A DNA stretch of 64,000 nucleotides from Alopecurus myosuroides (lineage: Eukaryota; Streptophyta; Magnoliopsida; Poales; Poaceae): NCBI GenBank assembly GCA_028641055.1, contig CM054061.1, forward strand, positions 30,181,523 to 30,245,522, in the 5' to 3' direction. Of this stretch, positions 36,705 through 49,807 are shown piece by piece (position 1 is the first letter of the stretch; every line of letters starts with the position of its first letter). Both the position numbers and the translations under genes were made by a program. The notes under the pieces were generated by a model. It was given only the letters and a program-made list of their open reading frames with translations. It was not told where the DNA came from and did not search any database.

Positions 36705-39700
36705 ATGAAGAAATCGCGGCGCAGGGAAGAGAAGAGAAGGAAACAGAGGATGGCGGCGTTGGCGCTCAATGTGTCTATGCCGGAATCCCCTTCATCAGAG
36801 GTGAGTTTCTCCAAGTCCGTTCTAGCCATGGCGACGCGGGCCAGTTGTCCTGGTGAGATACTCTTAAAACTGCCGTGTCTTTCACCTACGGTGCACTACG
36901 CATCATCGGAGGGAAAGGAGAAAGGATGGACGCTCGTCGTTGGACGTCGTCGGCGCAAATCTGGTATTGGCATGATGACGTCATTTGATCCGATGGGATC
37001 GATCAGCCGTTTTTTATGGCTCGATTGATCGAGCGATCGGAAATTCAAATTACGTGCCACGTGGGTTCGGGCCAATGGGCCTTTACGGACGTCCTTGGTC
37101 TGCGAGCCCACCAGAGTTATTTGCTCGACCACCCATGATCAATAGGATCGATAAGAATACTAGGCTTTCCCACCGGAGAAGACGGCTAGGGTTCCTCTGG
37201 TGCAGGTCCACACAGCCGTCAATGTCAATGATGGGACGTGGAGGGAACAATACTGGAGGTGATCGCGGCGCTGCAGGCAGAGGAGGTGGGCGGGGAAATT
37301 TCTTCGCCGCTAACTTCCATGCTAGAGGTTCTAGTTGTGCGGCAGGTCGTGAGCAGCAGAAGCGCAATTGCTCCTTTCCGCAGAACCAGGGGCAATATTA
37401 CAGTCCATGTGCAAAATTCCATGCTGGAGGATCGAGTAGCACGGCCGGTCGTGTGGAGCAGCCAACGCGCAATGGCGCGTATCCGCAGAACCAGGGTCAG
37501 AACTATCAAGGAGGAGGGGGTTTCAATGGTGCCGGCCAGAATAACCTTCCATACGGTGGTTTTAATGTGGGCTCGGGCTTCCGTGCTGGAGGAGCTAGGT
37601 TCAATGGCCGGCCGCCTGCTAGGTTTAACAACAAGGGAGGGGTCGGTAGAGGTCATGGCAGGGTGGGAGGACAAAATTTTGTTGGTCCGACTGTGGTACC
37701 CTCGAACAATAATGTGGTGGTGAACCCGCAAAGATCAGATGATGATCAAGTGTCCAAGCCTGCAACGGCTCTTATTCCAGTGGCGCAAAAGCTTGTTGCC
37801 AAGGAGAAGCAGACCACCATTGACGAGGCTGCGGATGTTGGAAAGAATTTGAGAAAAACTGACCCCAAATGTTACCGTTGTGGTTTCACCGGGCATGTTT
37901 GGTAGACTGTGAGGTACCATTGTGTGATTGTTGTGAGAGCGTGTAACATGGGTCTGATGAGTGCCCCCTCCTTGATGCTCCTAAAGCTCAGGTGATGATT
38001 TATGGACATTACCATGATGATCTCACTTTCTGTGGCATGGGTTTGACAGATTCGTATAGGCCAAAGACGAAAAACACGAGGTTGGCTATGGTTACGGTCA
38101 CGGGTGGTAGAATGTCTATACCTTAAATTTCGAGGCACTTGCAGCGGGTAGTTCCAGTTGAGAATTACAATTGGGAAGTATTGAAAGTTGTCCAAAATGT
38201 GTACAAGGTGATGTTTCCCTCTAAGGCGGAGCTGGACAAATTGAAACTTTTTGGAGGTTTCAGGATACCTGATAGTGTTTGTGAGCTCAAGGTTGATGCC
38301 TGGTATGGGAGGGTGGAACCTATGTGGATGCTACCGCATGTGTGGGTTCGGATGGAGGGAATTCCGGAACGACATACAAGGGATTTTCTTGCTCTTTGGG
38401 ACTTGGCACTCTCTTTGGTAAGACTTCTAAGGTGGACATGGCCTATACTCGTAAGCACAAAGTACTATGTATTTATATTGGCTGTGTTGATCACACTAAA
38501 ATCCCAAAGGATCTTCCCCTTTGGATTAAAGACGGATTCTATCAGATTAAGTTCATTTTTAAACCCATTCCGATGGAAGATATGGGGAGTATGGATGTCG
38601 ATGATGATAATGACATGGATGATGAGCATCAGCCAAAGAGTGATAAATTGGCTAAGCAGAAAGAGGGGGATGGGAAACTCTTAGTACCTAGTACGGCTAA
38701 TCCGGGAGTTTCTCATAAATCTTCTAGCACACCTAAGACACCTACAAACACTTCTAAGCAGACCAAGACTGCGGGGGTGGTGTTCTCTCCGTTGGTGCTT
38801 AGGTCTTTTGAGTGTGCGTCGACTCATCGGATTGGGTCTGATCTAAGTCCTTCTTCGCAACTCTATAATGTTCAAAGGATTCTTCAAGACGAGGGGAGTC
38901 TGTTGCGAAATTCTATTTTGGGAGAGTAGCATGTCGTTCTTGGTGACGTAGAGCACACGGTTGAACATCCCATTTCTTCTGTTCCTGCTAGGAGGATGGA
39001 CACTGACTCGGTTCTTCCCTACAGTTCTTTGCCTGCTTTGGGAAAAACTAAGATTGTGTCACATCATTCACATTCTATGAGTTCTGTGTCATTTTTACCC
39101 TCTGTGGGTTTTCTTTCATGTTTAATTAATGACTCGAATGATGTGTTATTGAGCAACACTGATTATTCTGCGAAATTATAGGTTGTTAATTCTGACCGTT
39201 CCATGCTTAGTGCTTTTGAAAAGACTCCCACCATTGTTTCTACGGGGCCGGGTGTTGATGTCCCAGTACCGCCAGGGGAGTGTTTTTTCAAGCTGGGACA
39301 GAGTTGTTACCGGATGCAGCTGTGATCTTAACTGACGGCGCAACGTCGGTTACAGAATTTCTGGTGGCGGCAGCAGTTCAGACCATTTCTCTGCCGGGCA
39401 GTGTGGTGGCTGAAGAGGTGTCTCACTCGCTGCCGGTGAAGGCAGTAGTTCCCTCAGTTTCTCTGGAGGCTGCGGCAGAACATGATTTGCCGGGCTCGAT
39501 CAAGCGGGAGCTGACCTCGACTGGACCTGCTGCGGTTTCCAGCTCTGTGTCACGTTCCTGCAACAGATTTGGTAGCTCTACTCCTATTTTCAAGGTTCTT
39601 TTCTTGGGAGAAAAAATTGATGTTCCTCTTGATAGTGACTTCCAACAGGAGTTTACTACGATCTTTTGTTCACAGGGGGGTGTGGATGCTCAGTTTGTGG

Positions 39701-39819
39701 AGGACAAAGAGGTGATAGCCTATGGTGGAATTACATCTCCAACTTCCGGGGGGTTCGATAGAGTGCTAGGATACGGTCTCAGCCCCTCACAGATATGCCT
39801 TCTTTGGATCGTGCTATGA
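36705..39819 (+). pseudogene. LINE ORF1 (gag-like, CCHC knuckle), fragmented
   Basis: Open pieces at 36705-37028, 36985-37905, 38139-38684, 38324-38929 and 39280-39819 together form the ORF1 region. The second piece is Gly/Arg/Asn-rich with repeats of the NQGQ type and ends in the first half of a CCHC knuckle. The following bases hold the rest of the knuckle in another frame, so a small deletion broke it. Such proteins bind LINE RNA. Confidence 0.65.
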
Positions 39820-40192
39820 TGATGGCACAACATCGTGATGATGCTCAGAGTGCAGGTACATCCTCTCGGTCATCGCACTCTTTTGTTGATCTTAATAATG
39901 ATGTGATTTTAGAGCGAGCTGCGAAGTTGGGGGGTGTCTTTAGGTAGTTCTCCTGCCTAGGAGGCACGGTCTGTTCTTACACTTAAAAAGGTTAAATCCA
40001 TGCACAACTTAACCTTCTTTCAAAGGAATATTGATATTAATGATCATCAAGAATCAAGTAGTCTAGTTATTAAAAAAGCTTTGTGTTTATCGGAGGATTT
40101 GGGTAAGGATGAGGATTTAGTTCCTCTGGAGAATTTAATCTCTCAACCTCAGATTCTTCAAACTAAGACTAGAGGGAAAAAGAATTTAGGCA

Positions 40193-43100
40193 ATGGCCTA
40201 TCCGTTAAAAGAAAAAGTGCTAGACTTGAAAATTAAGAAATTTATCAAGATGAGAGGGATGATGTGGAACAGTGATAGTTTTGGGGACGCGGCTAAAAAT
40301 TGGTTCATTAAAAAAACTATTGTGGAAAGAAATTTAGATTTCATTGCTCTTATTGAGACAGGAAGGCCTGATTTTACATCCCATTTTTTATCTCACTTAG
40401 CAAGTGGTCTGGACTATGTATGGTATTGTTTGCCACCACATGGTCGCTCCGGAGGAATTCTTGTGGGTTTTAATAGACTAACTATTTCAGTCCATGACTT
40501 TGTGTCTGGAGATTTTTGTGTCAAGTTTAAGCTCAAGCTAAAATAAGATAACTTTGTTTGGTCCTTAGTGATTGCTTATGGGGGAGCACATGATGCTCTT
40601 AAACCAGATTTTTTAGCTAAGCTTGTGCGGGTGTGTGAACATGAGGATGCTCCTATGTTGGTATGAGGAGATTTTAATATAATCCGTAGGCAAGAGGGGG
40701 AAAATAATAATAACTTTAACGCTTGTTGGACTTTTATTTTCAATGCGATTATTGAGAGTATTGACCTGAAGGAAGTGGAACTTTCAGGGATACAATATAC
40801 CTGGGGAAGTAGAAGACCAATCCTAACTTTTGAAAAATTGGATCATTTTCTTTCTAGCATTTCTTGGGAACAGAAGTTCCTTTTGGTCTCGGTTTTTGCG
40901 CTTTCTCGTTCTGGATCGGACCATACACCTCTTTTAATTGACTCAGGTGAGCGTGCTCATTTGGGTAATGAGGCTAGGTTCTCCTTTGAGCTTTCGGGGC
41001 TACGAACGGAGGTTTTTTTTAGATGGTACGTAGAGAATGGAGGGACACGATGGGAGGGTCCTCACCTATTGAAACTTGGCAAAATAAAATTAGGCATCTT
41101 CGACAATTTTTGATAGGTTGGGCGAAGAAAATTAGTGGTGAATACAAATGGTTGAAACAAAAGTTGACACTACTAATCGACGAGCTTGATATGAAAGCTG
41201 AAACCGTTCTTGTATCTCCGGATGAGAGAAAAGCCAAGAAAGATGCGGATGAGTATCTGGCTATCCTTCGTAGAGAGGAAGAATCTAAATGGGCACAGAG
41301 CGCAAAAGTGAAACATGTTCAGGAAGGGGTACATAACACTAGGTATTTTCATTTGATTGCAAATGGAAAACATCGGAAAAACGTATCTTTCAACTCGAAA
41401 AAGATGAGGGAACTATAGCTGGGGAGAATAATTTGAAAGTATTTATCTCTGAATATTATAAAAAGTTATTTGGAGCACATGAGCCGAGATTTGTTACTAT
41501 GATTGAAACATATAACAGGGACATGCCTCAGGTGTCTCCTCTTGATAATATTGCCCTCACATCGAATTTCACTAAGAAAAAGGTGTGCGAGGCGATTTCC
41601 CAAATGGAACATAATAACGCTACCGGATCTGATGGGTTTCTGGCTTGATTCTATCAAAAGTTCTGGGAGGTCATCAAGACTGACTTGATGCCTTTTTTTT
41701 TATTAGTTGCAGAATGTGGAGCTACCCTTGTTCAGGTTGAATTTTGGGGTTATCATTATGTTGCATAATAAGGAAGACGCAAGTCGTATCGAGCAATATA
41801 GACCTATTAGTTTACTTAATGTGAGTTTCAAGATTTTTACTAAGGTAGGCATGAATCGTGTTTCTGCTATTGCTCACGAAGTTATTCGACCAACTCAATC
41901 GGCTTTTATCCCGGGGAGAAATATTATTGAAGGAGTTGTCATCCTTCATGAGACTATTCATGAGTTGAGAACGAAAAAGCTTAATGGCGTTAATTTCAAA
42001 ATTGATTTTGAGAAAGCCTATGATAAGGTGAAGTGGTCATTTTTACAGCAAGCACTTAAAATGAAGGGGTTCGGTCCCAAGTTGTGTGTGTGGGTTAGCC
42101 GGTTTTTTCAAGGGGGTAGTGTGGGAATACGTGTTAATGATGATATTGGACATTATTTCCATACCTGAAAGGGACTACGATAAGGAGATCCCTTATCTCC
42201 TGTGCTTTTTAATATTGTTGCGGATATGTGGGCTATCCTTCTTGCACAGTAAAGAGATGATGGGCAGGTTGGATCATTGATAACTCATTTGGTGGATGGG
42301 GGAATTTCCATTTTGCAGTACGTTGACGATACGATTTTGTTTCTGGAATATGATCTAGAAATGACAGGGAATATGAAGTTAATCCTAGCTCTATTTGAAC
42401 ATTTGTCGGGGCTGAAAATTATTTTTCATAAGAGCGAGTTGTACTATTTTGGCAGAGCTGTTGAGACGCAAGAGGATTACAGGTCATTATTCGGTTGTGA
42501 TATTGGTTCTTTACCGTTTAAGTACATGGATATCCCAATCCATTGTAGGAAACTTCTTAACAAGGTATGGATCTTGGGCTAGGAAAATTTTGTCCTACAG
42601 TGATAGGCTTGTTCTCATTAATTCGGTTCTTACTAGCTTGCACATGTTTTTTACTTTCTTTTTTTCCAGTACCTGTTGGGGTAAGGAAGCATTTAGATTT
42701 CTTTCTTAGTAGGTTATTTTTGGCAAAGTGACATGCACAAGAGAAAATATCGCCCGTCGAAATGGAATATTTTTGTAAACCGAAGGACCAGGGAGGGTTA
42801 GCTATCGAGGTTTTAGAAGTTAAGAATAAGTGTTTGTTGTCAAAATGACTCTTTAAACTGTTGGATGAAAAAGGGGTTTGGCAAGAATTGCTTTATAACA
42901 AATATTTATATGACAAGACGTTGTCCCAGGTAGAGGCTAAACCCCATGACTCTCCTTTTTGGAAAGAAATTATGCAGGTTAAGAATGATTTCTTTCAACG
43001 AGGCTTCTTTAAATTGGCAATGGCTTATCTACTGGATTTTGGGAAGATACTTGGCTGGGAAATACCCCTTTGGCTTCTCAGCATCCTTCTTTATTTTCTA

Positions 43101-43890
43101 TCGCGAGGAATGAAAATGTTTTGATGTGAGAAGTGTTGTCACATAACACTTTAATATCCAGTTTAGAAGGAATCTGACCGGAGAGCGGTGGGAAGCCTAG
43201 TTACATTTAGTTCGCTCACTTACAAGCATTCAGCTTAATTGCGAAGATGACCAATTCGTTTGGGGTCTCACTGATACAGGTGTGTTTTTAGTGAAATCCA
43301 TGTATGTTGATTATATGCATGGACATACCCCTTTTCTACATAAATACCTTTGGAAGTTGAAAGTTCCATTGAAAATTAAAATATTTCTGTGGTTCCTTCA
43401 GCGCAAAGTTGTTCTAAAGAAAGATAATTTGATAAAACGAAATTGGACTGGGAGTACAAAATGTGTGTTTTGTGACTCTGATGAATCGGTGGATCATTTG
43501 TTTATTTCCTGTAATTTTGCTAAGCACATATGGATATTGCTTCATTTCACGTTTAGCATAGCTCAATCGGCGAGTGTTGATCATATGTTTGGTCATTGGT
43601 TACATGGGGTAGACAAAAGAACTAAGGCGTGCATCCAAATAGGATTTTGTGCTTTTATGTGGGCTATTTGGAATTGCCGAAATGATGTGGTTTCTAACAA
43701 TTCGAAAGGTGCTCATTTCTTGCAGGTCGTTCATCGAGCCACATATTGGATTCACATGTTGTCGTTCCTTCTGCCATTGGAGAAGCGTACTCTCATGGAC
43801 TCTGGATATTCTCGCTTAATGGCGGTCGTTCAGCCTATCTACAACCAGGGTGGTTGGCTGTATACTAAGGGGTTCTATGAGATCTCTTAG
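40193..43890 (+). pseudogene. LINE ORF2: endonuclease, reverse transcriptase, zinc finger; fragmented
   Basis: 40193-40546 holds the start of an APE-type endonuclease (MWNSDSFGDAAKN, LIETGRPDF, RSGGILVGF). 40775-41113 has its end (ITYTWGSRRP-like, SDHTPLL). 41707-42168 has reverse transcriptase blocks (YRPISLLNVSFKIFTK, QSAFIPGRNI, DFEKAYDKVKW). 42277-42582 has the catalytic YVDDTILF, where most LINEs have FADD or YADD. 43282-43890 has the zinc-binding end CVFCDSDESVDHLFISC and WAIWNCRN. Stops and shifts separate the blocks. Confidence 0.85.
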
Positions 43891-44055
43891 TTGGTTGTTA
43901 GTGTTCCTTTGGTTAATTCCGCTGTCCAACTTGGATGACAATTGATTTGTAATGGATTCTTTTGATACTTTTTATTTAATGTCAAAGCAGCAGTTGTGTG
44001 CATCACTACGTTGCAGAGGCTGGGCTATGTTCCCATTTCAAGAAAAATAGTGGAA

Positions 44056-45375
44056 GAGAGTACGACCATATATTGACATCAGAAATATCCATTACCATAA
44101 AAACGTGGTCGTCTAATATTAATGAGTTTGTCTGTGAGATATGACAAAGGACGGTGTGTTTATGTTTCTACACATGCATATGAGTTTTTCTCTGAATCTC
44201 ATATTCAGTGACCATAGCAGTTATAGCATAAAAACATAATATATTAATCATGAAACTGATGTATTTTATTGTCTCTTGGGTATACATTCAAACCAACCCC
44301 TTATGATAGTATGGTATTTTCTATATAATCAAGCCATAAAATAAATAATATGTCTTCATATTTTAGCTCGGCTTATGTGTCCTCAAGCCCGCCGGTACAA
44401 CTCCTGATTCGTCAAGAGAGCACGAGTCCTCATGATTTAGCATGTACCTTTTATTTGCTTCATGTTTAGGGGTTGGCTTCTTTATGGTATGTATTTATTT
44501 TCAGTAAGTATCTTCTTTATGGTTCCGAAGCACTGAAAATATGAAGAACTTATCTTGAATTTTCAGTTCTAGATTTGATCCTTCAGCTTTACTATTGAGT
44601 CCTTTGCTTCAATTTTGAGTCTTCATTTTTCATCCAGACTTCTTTGTTCTGCTATGAGGGGTCAGTTAAACCAACATATTTTCTTTACTTTTGAGTCCTT
44701 TGCTTCAATTTTTGAGTCTTCATTTTTCATCCAGACTTCTTTGTTATTGTTTGTACTCAATAATACGTTAGTCTCTTTTCCATTTGTCATTATTTATCCA
44801 AAACTCATTTAGAGGTTGCTAGATAAATTTTCACATTTAGAGGCTGCTCTTTCTGTCTACCACCAAATTCCTTTGGTCTGCACATACCCTCCCGCTTGAC
44901 TATGTGGTATTTCCTTTGAGCTCATGTGTATTATCTAATTTGTTGCTGATCTCATATGTGATATATAGGAGATAATTTCATGGTATAAACCTGAATAATA
45001 CTAAGGGGGACATTAATGAACACCTTTTTCACTGCTCCCGACACTTGCTATAAATTATGAAGCCTTTTGGACACTTTTTTGTAGACTAAAGGGGAGGCCT
45101 CACGATTTCATTTAACTCAGGCCACAGAGTGTCATTAAACATTCGAGCAAACACAGACCTTGTTGCTAGAGAATCAAAAGGGTAGAGTATCACAAAGAAC
45201 TTAAAACAAGTATTAGGCTAAACTGACAGCGATGGAACAAATTGTAGGCAAGGAGCTTCCTAGAAGATGGTGGCACCCCCAAATACTTTCAATGCGAAAG
45301 ATCCTACTTCATGTTTGAAAATCTTTTCCGCAATGTATTTTTCCTCCATGTCAACACGTAAAAAAAAATAAGTTC
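44056..45375. other. Intergenic AT-rich spacer between two LINE tails
   Basis: No gene is recognisable. A stretch of about 52 bp beginning gagtcctttgcttcaatttt occurs at 44597-44648 and again at 44693-44745, an imperfect direct duplication spaced by 96 bp. The rest is low-complexity AT-rich sequence. Confidence 0.5.
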
Positions 45376-48300
45376 TTTTTTTGAAATGGGGATTGCCCCA
45401 GCCTCTACATCGAGTGATACACACAGCTTTTATTGATTATTGAAGTTCAGTGTGACTTAAAAGTTTGTAAAAAGCGCACATAGAGACAGGCCTCCCACAG
45501 ATATATAAGCAACAAAATAAAATAAAAACTACGAAAACCTATTAATATGCTGCCACGTATGTCGGGAGAAAAAAATCCGGTGCCACTACAAGAAGATGTT
45601 TGCATCCATCCATCATAAGCTCCCTCTGATCCAACGGTAAAAGGAAAGCCCATAAATGTATCCAATGCGCCGCCATAGAGATAACCTGTAAGTCATGAAA
45701 TTTTTCTTTCCTGTTAAAAACAAGATTATTCCTACAATTCCAAATAGACCAACAAATAGCCGAAACACCAATACGAAATATATTTTCGGTCTTCTTGTCA
45801 ATCCCATTCAACCAGTTCCCAAACATATTAGTAACATTGGACGGGGGAGGGATATGTAGGTACAAAAAACCACATGCCAAACAAGTTTAGCAAAAGGACA
45901 GTGAATAAATAAGTGATCAATGGATTCCTCATTCCCACAAAAGGAACAATGTGTGTCACATTTCCAACTCCTTTTAGCTAAATTATCTCTAATAAGTAAC
46001 ACCTTCTTAACTAAGAACCACATAAATATTTTAATCATGAGAGGAATCTTCGACTTCCATAAGTATTTCTTTAGGAAGATCGTATGACCATTCATAAGAT
46101 CCTCATACATAGACTTAACAGAGAATATCCCATCCTGAGTCAAGTTCCACCTAAAATTATCAGGTTCGGAGTTCAGAGACACATTCATCAAGCGTAGACA
46201 AAGGTGAGACCATACATCCCAATAATTGCCCACCAAGTTTCTACGAAAACTAATATTAAGAGGAGGGCCATTGTGAAACACATCATGTACCGAAACATTT
46301 TTACGTTGCACAATGTTATACAAAAGAGGATACTGATTTTGAAGCGGTGTCTTGCCTAACCAAGTATCCTCCCAAAACCTTATTGTTTCCCCATTCCCCA
46401 GAATAAAAGTTCATCTACGAAAGAAGTCTTCCTTCCCTCTCATTAGACCTTTCCAAAATGGAGAATCTGTAGGTTGTGCCTCAACATGAGCTAAAGTTTT
46501 CCTATGAAAATATTTGTTTTGAAGCAATTCCTGCCAGACTCCCTCCTCCTTAAGGAGTTTAAACAACCACTTACTAAGCAAACATCTATTTTTCAGCTCT
46601 ATCACTTCGACACCAAGTCCACCTTGATCCTTAGGTCTACAAATAATGTTCCATTTGGTTAATATATATTTCCGTTTATTCTCATCACTTTGCCAAAAAA
46701 ACGAGACCTATAGAAGTCCAGTCTCTTGCGAACCCCCTTAGGAATCTCAAGAAAGGAGAGCATAAACATGTGTAAACTTGTTAAAACCGAGTTAACAAGA
46801 ACTAGCTGATCCCCATAGGATAATAACTTCCCTTTCCAACAAGCCAGTTTGTTTTCAAAACGACATTCAACTGGATGCCACTCAGAATTTCTTAGTTTTC
46901 TATAATGAATAGGAATACCTAAATATTTAAAGGGTAGAGAACCAGACTCACAACCAAAAATTTGTTTATACTGATCCTCAACCTCTTTAGATTTTCCAAA
47001 ACAGAAAACTTCACTCTTGTGAAAGTTAATTTTGAGACCAGATAATTGCTCAAAGATATACAAAATTAATTTGAGATTAAGAGCCTTAGCAAGATCATGC
47101 TCTAAGAAAAGAATAGTATCATCTGCGTACTGCAGGATAGACAAACCACCCTCTACTAAGTTGGGAATGAGACCACCAATTTGTCCATTTTGCTTTGCCC
47201 GAGCTATTAAAATGGCCAACATATCGGCGACAATATTGAAAGAATAGGAGATAAAGGATCTCCTTGTCTAAGACCTTTTTTCGTCTGGAAATAATGAGCT
47301 ATGTCATCATTCACACAGAATGCCTACAATTCCTCCCTGAACAAACTGCGTAATCAACTCGCACCAATCCGGTGCAAATCCTTTCATACGCAAGGCTTGT
47401 TGAAGAAAGGGTCACTTCACTTTATCATATGCCTTTTTAAAATATATTTTAAAAATAACCCCATCCATCTTCTTCTTCCTAAATTCATGAATGGTTTCAT
47501 GAAGGATTACTACCCCTTCCAGAATGTTTCTCCCAGGCATGAAAGCAGATTGAGAAGGTCTAACCACCTTTTGCACAATCTGGGTAATACGATTAGTACC
47601 GACCTTTGTGAAAATTTTAAAACTGACATTGAGAAGGCAAATCGGCCTGCATTGTTCAATTTGCACCGCATTATCTTTCTTTGAAGCAAGGTTATCACTC
47701 TAAAGTTCAGTTTAAACAACTGAAGATTACCTTGTTTCAACTGAGCAAACATGGCCATAAGATCATTCTTAATGACCTCCCAGAAAGTTTGATAGAACTC
47801 TGCAGGAAACCCATCTGGTCCTGGAGCTTTATTTAACCATCTGAGAAATAGTTTTGAACAATTCTTTTACTAAGAAATCAGATGTAAGAATATCATTTTC
47901 CTTCTGAGATAACTGCGGTACATCATGAGTAATAGACTCATCAAGCGAAATATTATTGGGAACCGACGCCCCAAAAAGTTTTTTTATAATATTCAGAGAT
48001 ATAAGTTTTTAAATTCTCTTCTCGAACAATCGTACCCTCGTCCTGCTCCAACTGAAAAATCATTTTCTTCCTGTGTTTTCCATTGGCAATAAGATGAAAA
48101 TACTTAGTATTATCTCCCCCCCTCCTAAATATATTTTACCTTAGCCCTTTGTGCCCATTTAGATTCTTCCTCTCTCCGAAGAGAGCATAAGCGATCATTA
48201 GCATTTCGCAACGTATCCCTCTCCACCGACGAGAGAGGAGTATTTTCAGCCTTAAGATCGAGATCATCGATTATCTTAAGCAACATATCACGTTCTTTCA

Positions 48301-48455
48301 TGTAGATACCACTCTGATTCTTAGCCCAACCCTTAACGAAACGTCTTAAATGTCTAATTTTATTCTGCCAAACCTCTATAGCCGACTTACCTTTGACAAC
48401 CACAGCCCATTCTGCTGCAATCATCTCATAAAAACCATCTAAACGCAGCCACGAA
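45376..48455 (-). mobile_element. 5'-truncated LINE of the same family as 36700-44055
   Basis: On the minus strand: N-terminal linker (48424-48125, NKIRHLRRFVKGWAKN), reverse transcriptase blocks (47666-47412 with CRPICLLNVSFKIFTK and GRNILEGVVI; 47222-46659 with YADDTILF), a connecting region (46605-46411) and the zinc-binding end (46323-45808, CSFCGNEESIDHLFIHC; then SIWNCRNNLVF). The tail GTAGAGGCTGGGG...CCCCATTTCA runs into poly(A), seen as T at 45376-45382. Endonuclease and ORF1 are absent. The short repeat AAGTTCT at both ends may be part of a target duplication. Frame breaks make it inactive. Confidence 0.88.
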
Positions 48456-48548
48456 AAGTTCTATTCTAAAAGTGTTTCTTGAGCCTCCACATCGCTTCTA
48501 GCAATACATAAGGAATCAAGAAAGAACACGATATTGTTATTGCCAGCA

Positions 48549-48713
48549 TACCTCAAGCCGCCAACCACATCTCCTCCGTCACCGACGGCAGCGTCACCGA
48601 ACGTCATCATCGTCGCAGTCTCCATCTCGTCGAGCCGGCCTCCACGTCGTAGTCGTCGTTGTCGTAGCACGCGACGCGGCCCCTGCGCGGGCGCGGGCGC
48701 GGGCGCGGGTGCT
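48549..48713. repeat. 165-bp duplicate of part of the small membrane-protein gene (copy A)
   Basis: The sequence from tacctcaagccgcc to gggcgcgggtgct matches 49091-49249 almost base for base: one substitution near the left end and one extra gcgggc unit. It carries the antisense of the C-terminal half of the ORF at 49149-49433 and nothing of its start. It abuts unrelated sequence on both sides. Confidence 0.9.
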
Positions 48714-48718
48714 CTAGA

Positions 48719-48844
48719 TTTTGGCTCCCGAGATCTAGAGCACGATGTACATGTATCCACGTAATTTTTTTTTAAAACTTCGAAATACTATTTTCGATTT
48801 AAAAATAAAACATCCGGAGCTCTAGATCTGGGGCGGAGCCAAAA
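48719..48844. repeat. 126-bp MITE-like foldback (TTTTGGCTCC ends)
   Basis: The ends are imperfect inverted repeats: TTTTGGCTCC-CGAGATCTAG at the left and, on the other strand, TTTTGGCTCCGCCCCAGATC at the right. The interior is AT-rich. No certain target duplication. It lies directly after duplicate copy A. Confidence 0.5.
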
Positions 48845-49090
48845 TGCTTCTCTCCTTGCCTTGGGTGATATGTTATCTGAAGCAAAGTCAAGCCCCATCC
48901 ACTGAATCAATTTATTGCAAAAGCCTTTCTTCGAAGCACATATCTAAGGATTAAGGAAAGACCACTAAATCTCAAGGTGCGCCTTCACAAATTCAAGTAC
49001 TAGCCATTTCGTGCTTAACCTCGTGGAGTACAAGAGTACGGCTGGTCACGCCATGACGCCATGCGACAGCTTGGTCCGCCGCGGTCGCCG

Positions 49091-49249
49091 TACCTCAAGC
49101 CGCCGACCACATCTCCTCCGTCACCGACGGCAGCGTCACCGAACGTCATCATCGTCGCAGTCTCCATCTCGTCGAGCCGGCCTCCACGTCGTAGTCGTCG
49201 TTGTCGTAGCACGCGACGCGGCCCCTGCGCGGGCGCGGGCGCGGGTGCT
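49091..49249. repeat. Duplicate copy B within the small membrane-protein gene
   Basis: Partner of 48549-48713 in the same orientation, 6 bp shorter by one gcgggc unit. It is presumably the source copy because it continues into the full ORF at 49149-49433. Confidence 0.85.
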
Positions 49250-49433
49250 TCTTGGTGCAGACCCGCCTGACGAGGCAAGAGATCACCAGGAGCGCCGCGA
49301 TCACGCCCAGCACCTCGAACACCGCCGTGTACGACCCCCCACCGCTGCCGGCCGACAGCACAGCACCCCGCAGCCGGCGCGCGCGGATGATGATGCCCGT
49401 CCCCAGCTCGGCCGCAGACGACGACATCATCAT
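49149..49433 (-). CDS. Small single-pass membrane protein, 94 aa, unknown function
   Basis: The start codon at 49433-49431 opens a 94-residue frame. Residues 1-36 are Ser/Gly/Arg-rich, and a clear transmembrane segment follows at about 37-57 (AVFEVLGVIAALLVISCLV). Next come a basic stretch (RRVCTKKHPRPRPRRGR) and an acidic one (CYDNDDYDVEAG), so the tail is probably cytosolic by the positive-inside rule. I do not recognise the family, though small plant proteins of this layout exist. The C-terminus lies in the duplicated segment and could have been altered by it. An overlapping longer minus frame (49785-49015) looks like a shadow, but a shift between the two frames cannot be excluded. GC content and codon use fit a grass gene. 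Confidence 0.45.
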   Translation of the reverse strand: MMMSSSAAELGTGIIIRARRLRGAVLSAGSGGGSYTAVFEVLGVIAALLVISCLVRRVCTKKHPRPRPRRGRVACYDNDDYDVEAGSTRWRLRR

Positions 49434-49807
49434 TGCTCGCTTGCTTCGTGAATCGTGGTAGAGGCAAGATCAGGGGATTGAGAGCGTACTTATGTCCTGG
49501 CCAGCGGCCATGGCTTTTGTGCTTGGAGTGTGTGTGAGGGAAGTCTGGAGCTTGCCAACTCTGATCAGTTTTGATTATTCCTTCCGGACATGCAAGCAAA
49601 GATAAGGATCTACCGCTCTGTTCCACTCTGTTCCTTCTCCAGGGAATAGATTTCGGTTGCATCGCGCAAGTTCCCTGCCTCGCAAAATTCCTTCTTAGGA
49701 ATTTGGATGCCGGCTGGTTTTGCAGTGCACGATGTCCCTTCTTTGATCTGATAAAAAAGCATAAAATTGTTATAAATGATAGCACACGATGTATAAAGGA
49801 GGTCGAT

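Larger units (their letters stand above)
36700..44055 (+). mobile_element. LINE (non-LTR retrotransposon), near full length, decayed
   Basis: In order: ORF1-like region (36705-39819), endonuclease, reverse transcriptase, C-terminal zinc finger, and a tail with GCAGAGGCTGGG and CCCATTTCAAG before a short A-rich end. ORF1 is Gly/Asn-rich and has a zinc knuckle CYRCGFTGH at 37871-37897, cut by a stop. Many stops and frameshifts make it inactive. A related but separate copy lies in opposite orientation at 45376-48455. The start is approximate and I could not define a target duplication. Confidence 0.85.

Noticed and set aside
37225..37731. 168-residue minus ORF opposite LINE ORF1
   Set aside because: Shadow of the Gly/Arg-rich plus-strand ORF1; Ser/Thr-rich with no domain.
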